This document shows positions 12,222-25,500 of a DNA stretch of 64,000 nt, in pieces. Position 1 is the first letter of the stretch. Every line of letters begins with the position of its first letter. The stretch lies in contig CM030715.1 in assembly GCA_017979445.1 (NCBI GenBank), forward strand, positions 29,423,090 through 29,487,089, in the 5' to 3' direction. The position numbers were made by a program, and so were the translations under genes. Source of the DNA: Akebia trifoliata. Taxonomy: Eukaryota > Streptophyta > Magnoliopsida > Ranunculales > Lardizabalaceae. The notes under the pieces are model-generated. The model searched no databases. It saw nothing but the letters and a program-made list of their open reading frames with translations, and had not been told where the DNA came from.

Positions 12222-12345
12222 TAATATGCCCCCCCATCACAGAATCGTAGTTCATTTGCCTCGGGATACACAAGAAAATATTTATGATTATGCATATCCC
12301 GAGACAAATTATCTATGGTTCTGTGATGGGACATCAAAAAATCAT
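12222..12345. mobile_element. Foldback MITE of the ATAGAT-core family
   Basis: CATCACAGAATCGTAG with TTGCCTCGGGATACACAAG pairs with CATATCCCGAGACAAATTA and ATCTATGGTTCTGTGATG. This is one of the best preserved copies, with the same CATCACAG outer arms as the copy at 3843. Confidence 0.65.
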
Positions 12346-12680
12346 TACTCTTTCTACATTTAACTTAAAGTGATTCTAATGCTATGCCAATTTGTACTAA
12401 TGCCACCCCAATTCATATGTAAATCACCAAAGAATTAGCACACATCTTAGGGTGGCGTTTGTAACAAGTGATATACTATAAATCTGCCTCTTTCCAATGT
12501 TTGGGAGAGTGAAATTCTTGCAGATTAATGTTCCCCTTATTTTAATGGTTTGTCATCCAACACATGTGACCCCATGGTAGTTGTGTAGAGAACATTTTCT
12601 TTTGTCTCAACCTTTAATAATGTGAATTTAAATCGAAAGGGGTCTATTGTTGTTGGAGACATGTGTTCGATCCAGATTGT

Positions 12681-12961
12681 TGTTAGTCCCACATCGAACA
12701 CTCATTGCCTTGTTTCTCTCCTTATAAACTCTCGGGCCTCTTCATTTACTGTCAATTAGTCTTGCATTGGATCCCCAAATTTATTATGGGATCAGAGTGG
12801 GCTTTTCTCTCTTTCATGTCATCCAATTCATATCTCCAGGTGCCTTGGCCCAAGACGGGCCACACATGCAAGGGCGTGCGGAGTTTAGTCCCACATCGGA
12901 TACTCATTGCCTTGTCTCTCTACTTATAAGCTCCTGGGCAAGTTGGACCCCCAAATTTAAT
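12681..12961 (+). mobile_element. Degenerate TRIM retrotransposon
   Basis: Two related segments begin TTAGTCCCACATCG, at about 12683 and 12894. Both continue with ACTCATTGCCTTGT and CTTATAA, and both end near CCCCAAATTTA, as short LTRs would. After the first comes TATGGGATCAGAGTGGG, a decayed form of the TGGTATCAGAGC primer site for initiator tRNA-Met. No coding region lies between. This is a typical terminal-repeat retrotransposon in miniature, worn at both ends. Confidence 0.65.
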
Positions 12962-13526
12962 TACAGATGAGTTAGATATGAAAAGTTTTATAGATCCTTG
13001 TTACAAGTAATCTGATGTATTTGTCTGTAGAACTTATTACGCCAAAGGAAGTATCAAAGAGGGTTGATGCACGGACAGAATCTCTCTGTTTAATTCATTT
13101 TGCATCCCCCAGGGGTTTGGAAATTCGATGCAGGCATTATCTGACACAACACCTCTAAGGATACAATAACCCACCCCAATAAATTGTACTTCCTTTGTTT
13201 GGATTGAGAGAAGCGGAGCGAAGAGAAGAGAAACTCATCCACGTTTGAATTGACAAGTGAGAAATTCGAATAACTTTGAAATTTTAAAATGTCTTACAAG
13301 AGATCTAAGGTCAGAATTGGAATTATAAAATATTTTAAAAGAATTTCTCTCCATTTTTAGAGAAAGAAAACTCGTCATTTTTCTCCTCCACCACTTAACA
13401 ATCCAAACATAAGAAATTGAAAGAAACTCATTTGTTTTCTTTGTCTCTTTTCTCTTTTCTCCTTTCTCCATTTCTCTCCATCCAAACATAAGGCTAGTTT
13501 GCACGAGTCTTTTTATAAAAGAATTA

Positions 13527-13872
13527 ATATTGGCACCCCAACTTTTACTTATTACACCCAAATTAAAAATAAGAAAATAAAGTGAATAATTGAGAAAAAG
13601 TAAAAGTTGAGGTGCCAATAAAGTTCTCTCATTTTCAGGTTTAAGAGTTTATATGAGCCTAATCGTATTTGCAAAGTACTAAAATTGTTTGAATGAGTGT
13701 TAAAATGTTGAGATTAAAATTTGAGCCAAACCTTTATCCTGTTATAAGGGTGTGTTTTAATCTTTAATTTGAGGTGGGTTTTGAGAAAAGAGGGGGGAGG
13801 GGGGATGAATAATTTAAGAAATTGGAACGTAATAGGTAAAAGTTGGGGTGCCAACAGTAACTCTCTTTTCAT
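13527..13872 (+). mobile_element. MITE of the GGCACCCCAACTTTTACT family (long form)
   Basis: It begins near ATTGGCACCCCAACTTTTAC and ends AAAAGTTGGGGTGCCAACAG, the inverted counterpart. A short module (to about 13640) is always followed by a longer one containing TTTATATGAGCCTAATC and GTGTGTTTTAATCTTTAATT. The same two modules occur together at 39820-40180 and, reversed, at 46857-47146, so the whole is one element of about 345 bp. Confidence 0.7.
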
Positions 13873-13952
13873 AGGATGCGAATAGCGAGTGAGAGAGAGA
13901 GATGTTAAATGACACCTTGTACAGAAGAACAAGTATTTAAGAGTCTTGTGGG

Positions 13953-14113
13953 AGAGACCTCAAGATTTGACCTCACATCACACATCTTGACTTGAAAGTG
14001 GATAGTGACCATAGATTCTTTTTACTCATATCTCGAGGAAATCATTTATGATTCTCATACACTTTCATCACGTCTGAGTGTGAGATGTGAGGACCAATCT
14101 TGAGGTCACTTCA
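13953..14113. mobile_element. Foldback MITE of the ATAGAT-core family, GACCTCA-arm type
   Basis: Arms GACCTCAAGATTTGACCTCA and GAGGACCAATCTTGAGGTC flank the core GACCATAGATTC and ATATCTCGAGGAAATC. Arms and core resemble the copy at 28756-28917. Confidence 0.55.
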
Positions 14114-14141
14114 GCATTAGTCTACTTCTATTTATTTATAG

Positions 14142-15618
14142 GCTAGCGTTTAATGGCTAATTTTTTGGCAAAACATTTTTCAAAACATGAGTTAAAAGTT
14201 TTGGAATGGGCTGATTTTTTGTGAGGATGATCTCTACGGTGAGGAGATCATCATCACCAAAAATCAGCCCATTCCAAAACTTCTAACCCCAATTTACAAG
14301 TTGAAAAATCGTGGACCGTCCATTTTTTGTAAATCATTTTTGATGGGGTTAGAAGTTTTAGAATGGGCTGATTTTTGGTGATGATGATCTCCTCACCGTA
14401 GAAATCATCCTCACCGAAAATCAGCCCATTCCAAAACCTCTAACCCATGTTTTGAAAAATGTTTGTCAAAATGTTTGTTGCTGAACATTTCCTATATATA
14501 CATATGGGTCCGTTCAATGGCAAACATTTTGGCAAACACTTTTTCAAAACATGGGTTACAGGTCTTGGAATAGACTGATTTTTGGTGAGGATGATCTCTA
14601 CGGTGAGGAGATCATCCTCACCAAAAATCAGCTCATTCCAAAACTTCTAGCCCCAATTTACAAGTTAAAAAATCATGAACCGTCCATTTTTGATGGGGTT
14701 AGAAGTTTTGGAATGGGCTGATTTTTGGTGGTGATGATCTCCTCACTGTAGAGATAATCCTCACCAAAAATCAGCCCATTCCAAAACCTCTAACCCATGT
14801 TTTGAAAAATGTGTTTGCCATTGAACGCCACCCCATATATATATATAGGGAAATGTTCAGCACCCTAAGTTTTACCACACACTTTAACAAATGTTTTTTG
14901 TCCTACATGGGTTAGAAGTTTTGGAATTGGCTGATTTTTGGTGAGGATGATCTCTATAATTAGAAGATCATCCTCCCCAAAAATCAGTCCATTCTGAAAT
15001 GTTTAGCCCCATGTTTACACGTTGAAAAATTGTGAACCGTCCATTTTTTGGAAACCATTTTTGATAGGGTTAGAAGTTTTGGAATGAGTTGATTTTTGGT
15101 GAGGATGATCTCCTCACCATAGAGATCATCCTCACCAAAAATCAGCCCATTCCAAAACTTCTAATCCATGTAAGACAAAACACGTTTGTTAAAGTGTGTG
15201 GTAAAGCTTAGGGTGCTGAACGGCACCCATATATATATATGGGAAATGTTCAGCACCCTAAGTTTTACCACACACTTTAACAAACGTTTTTGTCCTACAT
15301 GGGTTAGAAGTTTTGGAATGAGCTGATTTTTGGTGAGGATGATCTCTATGATTAGAAGATCATCCTCCCCAAAAATCAGCCCATTCCGAAATGTTTAGCC
15401 CCATGTTTACACGTTGAAAAATCGTGGACCGTCCATTTTTTGTAAATCAATTTTGATGGGGTTAGAAGTTTTGGAATGAGCTGATTTTTGGTGAGGATGA
15501 TCTCCTCACCATAGAGATCATCCTCACCAAAAATCAGCTCATTCCGAAACTTCTAACCCATGTTAAGACAAAACGTGTTTGTAAAGTGTGTGGTAAAACT
15601 TAGGGTGCCGAACGGGAC

Positions 15619-15656
<38 letters not shown>

Positions 15657-16011
15657 GTCCCGTTCAGCAACAAACATTTTAGCAAAACAATTTTCAAAAC
15701 ATGGGTTAGAGATTTTGGAATGGGCTGATTTTTGGTGAGGATGATCTCTCATCGTCCTCACCAAAAATCAGCCCATTCCAAAATCTCGAGCCCCCAGTTT
15801 ACAAGTTGAAAAATCATGGACCGTCCATTTTTTGTAAATCAATTTTGATGGGGTTAGAAGTTTTGGAATGAGCTGATTTTTGGTGAGGATGATCTCCTCA
15901 CCATAGAGATCATCCTCACCAAAAATCAGCTCATTCCGAAACTTCTAACCCATGTAAGACAAAACGTGTTTGTTAAAGTGTGTGGTAAAACTTAGGGTGC
16001 CGAACGGGACC

Positions 16012-16050
<39 letters not shown>

Positions 16051-16386
16051 GTCCCGTTCAGCAACAAACATTTTAGCAAAACAATTTTCAAAACATGGGT
16101 TAGAGATTTTGGAATGGGCTGATTTTTGGTGAGGATGATCTCTCATCGTCCTCACCAAAAATCAGCCCATTCCAAAATCTCGAGCCCCCAGTTTACAAGT
16201 TGAAAAATCATGGACCGTCCATTTTTTGTAAACCATTTTTGATGGGGTCAGAAGTTTTGGAATGGGCTGATTTTTGGTAATGATGATCTCCTCACCGTAG
16301 AGATCGTCCTCACCAAAAATCAGCCCATTCCAAAACCTCTAACCCATGTTTTGAAAAATGTTTTGCCAAAATGTTTGTTGCTGATC
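14142..16386. repeat. Array of six palindromic MITE-like units separated by (TA)n tracts
   Basis: Six units of about 330-380 bp lie head to tail at 14142-14492, 14505-14834, 14848-15228, 15241-15620, 15655-16011 and 16049-16386. Each contains two copies of a hairpin built on GGAATGGGCTGATTTTTGGT and its complement, around a centre with ACCGTCCATTTTTTG. Spacers are TATATA runs up to about 35 bp. Units 1 and 2 carry termini with AACATTTTGGCAAA. Units 3 and 4 carry different termini (CAGCACCCTAAGTTTTACCA). Unit 5 combines the first type on the left with the second on the right. A further relative is at 34926-35303. No coding capacity. Confidence 0.85.
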
Positions 16387-16568
16387 TATATATATATGTT
16401 TTTGTAGAGAGAGAGAGAGAGGGGGGGTGGTTTTGTAAAATACGGACACTCAATGCTATAAGAATAAATCAACTCAGTTGCCCCAAATATCAATTGTTCA
16501 ATCACCACCCTGGTAAGGAAAATTTTAAGGCGAAGACGGCCTTCCCATGTAACACAAAACTTCTATCA

Positions 16569-19500
16569 TCAGAGCTTTGCACAGCCATTGCAGTTCTTGA
16601 CACCAATGTCTGCAAAGTTGATATAGAGGGAAAGTGCAGATGTGAGCTTCTTTATATCATCGGTGGTATGTGCAGCACTCAGGGTTATCCGTAACCTGAA
16701 ACAAGAGGACTATCATTACCATTCTTCAGAAATGATTAATAGAAATACAGAGAGATAATAGAGAAGAAAAACCCACCAATTATTATGAAGCCGACCCGCT
16801 AGAGGTGGCCATGGTTTGAGGCTATATAACAGGTCTCAATTCCTAATCCCACACCCAACTACTCACAAAACCGATAAACTTGAACCAAGGGAAAGATGAG
16901 GGTCACATGAGATTGTGTTCCAAAATTCCAAGGAATCTTGAGGAAATATTATCATAATAGTTGTCATTTGATGACACTAGTGTTGAGTATATATTTTTCT
17001 CCACTCTCAGGTGTGTCATACCCAAGTTAAACCCCATGACCCTCTTATATTCATAGTTCTTCCCCTCCCCAACAGATCAGTCTTTTGGAGAAGTTGGTAG
17101 GTTAACATGGTATCAGAGCGCTAGGTTCGTATAGGTCATGGGTTCGATTCTTTCCACCCTAACGGGGTGAGCGAGTGTTGAGTGTATATTTTTCCTCCAC
17201 TCTCAGTGTGTGTCACACCCCAGTTAATCCTCATGACCCTCTTATTTTCATAGTTCTCCCTCTCCAACAAATCGGGCTTTTGGAGTAGTTGGTTCGTTAA
17301 CAAAGAGAAGCAAGATGGCACAATGGTTGTAAGTTGTAACAACTCCTTTTGCAGTGTTCGTAATCAACGTCGCCTTTAAAAAAAATTCCCTCATGGGTCA
17401 CCATGTGGATCCAACCGACCGCACAGCAGCATAAAAACACCTAGACAATTAGGTGGGACTGACGATTTTCTGACCAATCTTTCTATGTTTTTCTTCCTCA
17501 TCAAACAAGAGATGGAACCTCATCAAGGGACTGAAAAAAATATATCCAACATCTATTCTTTCACTATTATAGCAATTTATTTATTTAAGTTTGTATCAAT
17601 GTAGTGGAGATTCGAACACCCAAAATTAGTGATGAGAACAATGAAACATCGTACCTGCATGAATTGGATGGCACTGTAGGAGGTCTGATTGCTGTCACAT
17701 GGAAACCAGACTCCAGTAAATGCCTGTTCCATGATGACCAAGGATGTTAGCAGCAGTAGTAAAAGCCATAATATGAAGAATAATGATTTTCTGACAGCCC
17801 CCTCTGACATACACCTCCTTCACAGAACCATAGATCATTCGCCTCAGGATACGCAGAACCATAATCTTTTCTTGTGTATCCTGGGGCAAATGATCTATGG
17901 TTCTGTTATGGGGGCGTAGGGGGGCATATGTCAAGAGGGGGGCATCAGATTATCATGACACTAAAACAAATGGGTTTTGTTAACATGTGCTCTAAGGGCA
18001 TGTGTTAAGATGCATTAATACACCTCCAAAATTTATTTTCCTACCAAAAATGCCCTCAAATGCTTATTTCCAAGGTGTATTTAATGCATCTTAACATGTG
18101 CCTTTAGGGCAAGGGCACACGTTAACAAAACCCAATAAAATTTTATGAGAGAAGAGAGAGACATGCTAGCACGAAGGGCGTTTTCTTCGCTGCCGATGAC
18201 AAGAGAAATAATAGGACTTGTGATGGGGATTTGGGTCAGGTCACGGAAGTCCTGCACACGGCTCCAAATGGCCTTTCTACGCCATTTCTCCTTTTTTGCC
18301 ACAACAACAGCAGCTGCCATGTTATATTTTACTTTGTTAATAATCCAAAGTACATTGCATAAATATAAAAGCTACTGTTATGTCATAAGATATTTGGGCC
18401 ACATAGGAAGTAACGTAACAAATCAAACATATACGCTTTGCAGAAACTAAGTAATTAATCAGTGCAAATTGTTTCAGTTGGATTAGTGTGAAGACATCTG
18501 TATGAAGGGTGGGCCAGCATCTGTGGGTCAACATCACAAGACTGTGCTATGTGATGCATGAAGGATGAATTGGGAGTCTTACAATGGTGCCTGACCTGAC
18601 TCTTATTTTAGGAGAAAAACTTTGACAAAAATGTCATTATCAAACCTTTGAGACCACTGTCCCAAAAATTCTGTGACAAGTTCTTTCGAGCCCATTGGCC
18701 AACAATTTTTGAGACCACCTTTTAGTGAACCTATACACCAAAAATTAGCTTCATTGGCTACTTCGAATAATTGGAATCAAGAATTTAGTCAAGTGATTTT
18801 TTTTTTCCATTTGATTTGAGCTTTTTGGGAGGTACTTGAATCCAACGTCCACAAATTCACCAATTGATCCGATTTTCAGAGTGCAAGTCCACCCTAGAGT
18901 ATACACAACATCGCAGACCTGTGACTATGCCACATGGAATTTGGAGTATCGAACTTTTGTGAGATATGAGTTCTTAAGTTAGTAAGTTGGAGAGGGAACC
19001 TTGTTTTTCCTTTTTATCAGCGAAAAAAAAGTAACAATATTTTTACATACTCCCTTCTCCAGTCTCACCAACGAGAATGTGTTAATGCGGACCTCTATAA
19101 CAAGGATACCATTTCAAAGAATTTATCATGATAGACACCATGTTCTACCCACGTGTCAGATAGTGTTTTTTTAACAAGTCCTAGAATATTGAAGTATCTC
19201 AATTTTATTTTTATTTTTGATAGGATAAATTTTACTGATGGGAGGACAAGTCCTCAGAAAAAGTACAAACAATTATCTTTCGCTACTAACAATATCCCAC
19301 CTAAACAAGAAATCTTCAAAAAAGAACCCTCTATGATTTGTATAATTTTCATGAATACAAAGTTATTCATATATGACTTTCAGTATAATATATAGTTTAA
19401 ATAAACAGAGATATCTTAAAGAATAACTCTATCAACATATGGAATAAATTTTACTGATGCAAGGCATACCAACTCCAAAACAAGGATCACACATTACAAT

Positions 19501-22500
19501 GGGAAACATGCATTGCAAAGCGAAGTAAAAAAATAAATGAAGGATTAGACTCTACCATGTGCAGCAGCGGCAATGGGCAGTGGAATAGCAGTTGAAAATA
19601 CGAAAGAACGACCCCTTGATTGCAAGAGTTGCTTCCACTTTTTGCTGTTCATGTAGCATTCACAACTCAAAAGTTAGATATTGGACATATCCAATAAGAA
19701 ACTCCTATGTAAGGAAACATGAATAGCTCTTACATTCAAGATATCCAAATTTCGACAGAGCTGTAAATAATAAAAATGTAAATCATTGGAACCCAAAACT
19801 ACTGGTATGTCGGATATGGAAAACCTAGGGAAGTGGAAAAGCTTACATCTTCAACAAAGAAAGCAAATGAAACCTCAAATAAACAAAGGTTCCAACACTA
19901 CCTGAGCTCAGGGCTAGGTTGAGGTAAAGAATGAAATAGTTAAGGGAGAAAAGGATAGGAGAGAGAAATAAATAGTAAAAGAGTAATACATAGTTCCATT
20001 TTTTTGTTGTTCACTAGGTAAAGGAAAGAGATAAAGGAACATTTCTTGGAAAAAGAGAAATTTTCTATTTCATAAACTGCGTTATAAAGGCATTAGTTGC
20101 ATAATTGAAAAGAAAATTCTCTCTCCCACAGACCACACAGGGGGAAGATCCACACAAACATAATAGAGTATAACTTATAGAAAAAAAGGCTAGAGTATAA
20201 TTATATATATGGAAAAAAGTTACATGACCGAAGATCCATGTGGACCCTGGACGGAGGTCCTCATTTGGGCCATGTGTGTGGACTGCCACATTAGCCCAAA
20301 TGACACCTCAACTCTCTAGGGTTCATTGTTTAGATTAGATTTAAAATAAAAAAAAATCTTTGGCTAATATAAGGCTTTGAAAATAGATGGCCACTAAACT
20401 TTCAAATATAAAACGAATTGATCACGGTGAAAAAAGTCATTTTTTCAATTTCTTTTCTAGAGTTCTTATAATTTTGCGACCTACATCCATTGGGCAGCCA
20501 ATTATGTCTTTTGGTCTTCTTTGCACATGCCCAAACTTTCTCAAACGATTCACCCTTATTTTATCTGCTATTGGAACTATTCCTCAAGTTCCTCGAAATA
20601 TATTCATTTCTGATTTTCGCATCCACAATCTCACCAATCATGACTCATCCATCCCAACATACTCATCTCTGCTACATTCATTCTATAAAGATGTTGCGTC
20701 TTGACAAGACAACATTTATGTCATTTAAGTATGTAATCTTAATATTTTTTGCTGTCCAATATCCATAAACCTTTCCTTTTTTATTTTACCCTTTATTTCA
20801 TTCCTTTTCAACCAGAAAAGCTTATGCCAAACTACATATGTATTGATTTTTAGGGTACCCAACCTACGCTCACTTGCCCATATATTCATATCTTTCCTCA
20901 AAGGTAGTAAATAATATAGGATATCATTTATGAAATACAGTCTTTGATACACCTGACATTGAACATTCTCAATCTATCTTATTTTAAGGGTGTTTTCTTT
21001 GAGGAGTTTGTTTTTAGGTGGAAGGCGGTTTGTTCATCTTAGCCTGTATTCTTCTCTTTTTTTCTGTTTTGGTGGTCATCTCAACTGCCTTTTGTACCTA
21101 CATCCTTTCTTTCTTTATTTAATCAAATTTTACTTGCAAAAAAAGATAATCAATATCTTAACCCTTGGGTGAACTAGGATGAGAGGTATGCATTACAGAA
21201 GGAAACTATTAGAAGTTGAATGGAGGAACAAGATTTGTTCAGCCAACTCCAAATTTTTGGGATAAAGCTTTGATGGTGAAAATTATTTTTCTTGAAGTAA
21301 TAGAATAACAAAGAGAAACGAACATGATTACCTGCATGCAATGAATCCACCCTGGCAACCTGCACCCTTACTCAAAGTGCCTATGCATATGTCAATGTCA
21401 CTTTCACAGTTATACTCCTCTGCAACTCCGCCACCATTCTTGCCACAAACAAATGTTCCATGAGCCTGAAACAACTCTCAGGAATGCAAGTACAACTACT
21501 TCATCAGTGTTGAGGAATACTTACATCATATATGGATGGGAAAATGTTATCCTTCATCTCTTTGTCATACAGTAGCACATGACTGGGGAGGCTAGATCCA
21601 CCGTTCAATGGTTCCAGGACTGCCACAACGTTTTTCAGGATATTTTATTCTACCATTATTATTTTATTTTTTTATTTTTGAATATACGGGTATCCAAACT
21701 TAGTCTGACTATTCCCATGGACACATGAGTCACCCCTTCCAACTCGTGCCAAGTGTACTGGCCTCTTTAAAGCACCAGGGGGATGGCCAACAAGGGATTA
21801 CATGGGTATCCTACCATTATGTTCTGACTGTTAATACAATAGATTGTAGCCTAGGATCATCTGATCAGGTGGGGTTTTCAGCCCAAAAGATCTTCTTGGT
21901 GCAGCCTATTGAATAGCCCATCCAACCACCCAAGGCTTAAAATCTTGTTTTGAGGCAATGTTTCAAAACATTCTGAAATATTTGGAGGCATTGCTGAAAA
22001 ATTCAATGTTTCGGTGTCAATGGTTCATCCCAGTTTCAGCTGAAATCAAAATGTTCCATAGAAACATTCCGAATGGGACAAAATTTTGAACCTGAGAACA
22101 ACTTTACACAGTCCTCCAATTTCTGAACAGAATATTCTAATTATTCTAGACAAAGTCATGTATGTCTATATGTTGTGGAAATGGAAGTCACACTTACATC
22201 ATCAATGACCAACAAAAATCCGTGTTTCTTGCGAAGCTCTGCAAGCTTGATTACTGGAGCAAAATCTCCATCCATACTAAACAAGCTGCAAAAAAAGATT
22301 GACAGAAATTATTTTTGCAACAGCAATACCTTCTATCACAAGAAAAGCCACCAAGAAAATTTATTTTGTAAGGCATGCGCTTTGTAGCTGTTGAGTGTAT
22401 CTCTCGGATGTGTCATACCCCAGTTAAGCCCCATGATTCCTAGTTCTCCCCCTCTCCAATAGATCGGTCTTTTGGAGTAGTTGGTTGATCAACATGGTAT

Positions 22501-25500
22501 CAGAGCGCTAGGTTCATATAGGTCACGGGTTCGATTCTTTCCATCCTTATGGGTGAGGAGTGTTGAGTGTATATTTTCCTCCACTCCCAGGCGTGTCATA
22601 CCCCAGTTAAGCCCCGTGACCCTCTTATATTCATAGTTCTCTCCTTCTCCAACAGATCGATCTTTTGGAATAGTTGGTTGGTTAACACAACTAACATCCT
22701 ATCAATGTATGTGCACATGCACGGCACTGGATGGATTCAAGTAAGAATTTCTCTAATAAAATGGCATTAAAAGAAATGATCATTTTGCAATGCATAGACT
22801 TACCTATCACTCACGACAACTTTCATCTTCATTGTGCAGCTTGATCTGTCAAATCTCAAATGCAATTCCACAGGTTGTAAGAACACCATATGGGATAAAA
22901 GAAATTGATAAAATACAATTTTATGACAAGAAACCTACAACAAAGCATTAAGGTGGTCCATGTCAGAGTGCCTATACACAAAGGTCTGTACTTCTTGTTG
23001 CCTCTCAGCAAGACGGATACCATCAATTATCGATGCATGGTTCAGAGCATCTGAAAATATGGCAACTTTCTCATCCTTCGACTGTTTTTTACCTACAGCT
23101 ATGAGGGAGCTGACATTTCCAAGTGTTACCATTAAAGCCATATTGGCTTGAAAGCCTGTAGGGCAGAGAAGGCAATCCTGGTCCACAATTTAAAAAAAGA
23201 AAGCATGCTCTCTTCAGTAAGAAAAAAATGACGGGAAAATAAAAAGGAATAGAGGGAGGTCAATGCTGAACAGTTAAACAGGTTTCTTTATTTTATTTAT
23301 TTATTTATTTTTATTTTTTTTGAATGGTGGTTTCTTGAAAAGTTTAGACACCTAAACTTCATAGACAACCACAGAACCTCCGAAGATCCAAATAAAATAT
23401 AACAAATCAGTGAGGATTTCAAGTAAAACCATTTAAGATAATAAACCAAGGTCTAGCACTGAAGTAAGATAACTAGGTTGTGAGCTACAATGCCAAATTG
23501 ATTGTTCATTTCTTATTTTTCTCTATAAAGTTCTGCAACTTATGTTAACTAAGGGGTTGGAATCCGTTGACTCACGAGAAAGCATGTGATCTCAACCATG
23601 TAAAAAATTAAATCCAATGGTTGGGATTTATATGTATCCAAATAACATAAATCTCAAGGATACTTTTCGAGAATAAATCTCAACCGTTGGATTTAATGCT
23701 TACATGGTTGGGATAATGTGTTTTTTCCATGATTCATTCTTCAATGGTCAATGGATCCCGACCCTTAACTAAAAGACTAATGCAATAATGTAAAAATTTT
23801 ACATAATAAAACTGAGCATACATGTCAGTGGGTGGAATCTTAGCTTGCAAGCTATTCATACCAAGATGATCACCTTTTCTATAGGAAGGAAGGAAAGAAA
23901 GAGAACCCTCATCCCCAAAAACTCTAATCTCATATTTTACAATTTTAGAGCCCCCACTTCCTCATAGAAGCGTGAACACACACTTTAAATAAATAAATAA
24001 AAGTTTAATCTTGTTCACCTTGACCACAAGCCATATCCAAAAGAAGAAAAGACTTAGTTTCTCTACTAGAATAGTCAAAAATCAAAACAGTTTCAAAGCA
24101 CCATCAGGAAGTGAATCTATGTAGTATGTACCACACTCCCAATTATACAAATGGAAACTTCTCAGAAATTAATCCAATGAGGAGGAAAAAGGGGTGAACA
24201 AGCTTATCTCAGAATATACAGTTGCTGACAACCATCTATTTCTGAAACCAACACTTTTGTGCATGTAAACATACATCCATTTATGAATTACCATTTGGTT
24301 AAACCCTTGAAGAAGTAGAAAAAAATCAAATTGATTGAAAAGAAATATAAGAAAAATAATTTATGATGTCATCAGTACCTCTTTCTTCTTCAAATCTGCT
24401 AAGGATGACTCTAGTAATCTATGATAATTTGTATAACCACAAATCAAAGCAGAACCTCTTGGACCCATTCCATGCTCTTGGACTGCCTGTATTAGAAGAA
24501 TGCTAAAAATATCTAAGAGAAAGAATACAAATTTTTGGATAAACGACATGAAGACAAATAGAAATATGATAGAATATCATGCACACCTTTGCAGCAGCCT
24601 TTCGAACTGTTGGATGAGAACTCAAGCCCAAATAATCGTTTCCTGAAAAAAGAAGTAACTTCCTGAACCGTTGAGGACAGACCCCTAGTTTTGTGTCTGA
24701 GTCTCCATCTCTCCACATGACATCGTCTCCTGTGAACCAAAAGCATCACAAATCAATTTGAATGGCCGATATGTTCATCCAAATCTCTGGTCTTGCATTG
24801 ATCACAAACTAATGAGAAAAATATAAATTGGGGGTATGCTTATTTGCAAAGAAAGTAATAAAAAATTCATAGCGTCTTGGTAGAATAATGTTCACTCACA
24901 GAGTTTTTTGTAGTATAGTAATTTTTTCGGGCATCAAAATATAATGATAGAGTTGAAACATATCATTTTTTATCAGATAGTTTTCATGATTAGTTATATT
25001 CTGTTTAAAAGTTGGTAAAGAGTTTGGGGACAATAGGAGGATTGTCAAATAATAGCAATAGTTACCCAAAATAAATAAATAAATAATTATAGTAAAGAGA
25101 GTTTGGAAGTTCTACATGCAAAACTATCATGAACTCTATAACCGGAAATTTTCTGAATCACTGAATGAAACTTAGGGATTTTGGTCGGTGTTTGACCACT
25201 CATTATTGTAAACTTGCTATTACCACTCACAAACTTTACCAACTTACCAAGATGGCACCTTCATTAAAACACTAGTGTTGCTACCAGGTAAGCCTGTTTT
25301 TAGCGAGATCAATAATTCAAAGGTGAATTATCAAAAAAAAAAACACAAAGGTAAAAGTTGGCACCTTCATTCAAGTACTTTTAACAAGATCATTAAAATT
25401 TCTTGGGCCATTTGACATATAGGGGAAAAGCATGACATCTAAGCTATCATCAAAGAATGGTCTATTAATGACATGAGTGGGAGCTGTACGTGGTGCATAT

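Larger units (their letters stand above)
9689..13500. other. Gene-free stretch rich in short repeats
   Basis: No supported gene follows the DYAD stop. The interval holds MITE fragments near 10085-10150 and 12365-12470, clusters of the GGGTATTATTGAAAA repeat (10490-11250), foldback cores (10975-11100, 11282-11420, 12222-12345) and a degenerate TRIM (12681-12961). Open frames here are short and composition-driven. Confidence 0.6.

Noticed and set aside
14142..16386. CRISPR-like or microRNA cluster
   Set aside because: Units are 330-380 bp with long inverted repeats and TA spacers, in a plant genome; this is a MITE array, and no miRNA precursor feature is specifically supported.
16371..16694. 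Plus-strand 107-codon frame near 16.5 kb
   Set aside because: It is the antisense of the last BIOF exon and part of the adjacent palindromic unit.
17108..17175. A tRNA gene
   Set aside because: The box-B-like GGTTCGATTC tempted a tRNA call, but there is no acceptor stem or box A in the right place; it is the interior of a TRIM.
18081..18320. Apparent disruption of BIOF exon 9 by a MITE
   Set aside because: The open frame does run into the MITE, but a GT donor at 18162-18161 (AT|GTCTCT) joins in phase to exon 10 at 17723 and restores the conserved SGFHV segment, so the MITE is intronic.
16981..22687. Retrozyme (hammerhead ribozyme retroelement)
   Set aside because: I looked for the CTGATGA...GAAA hammerhead core in the short LTRs and did not find it.
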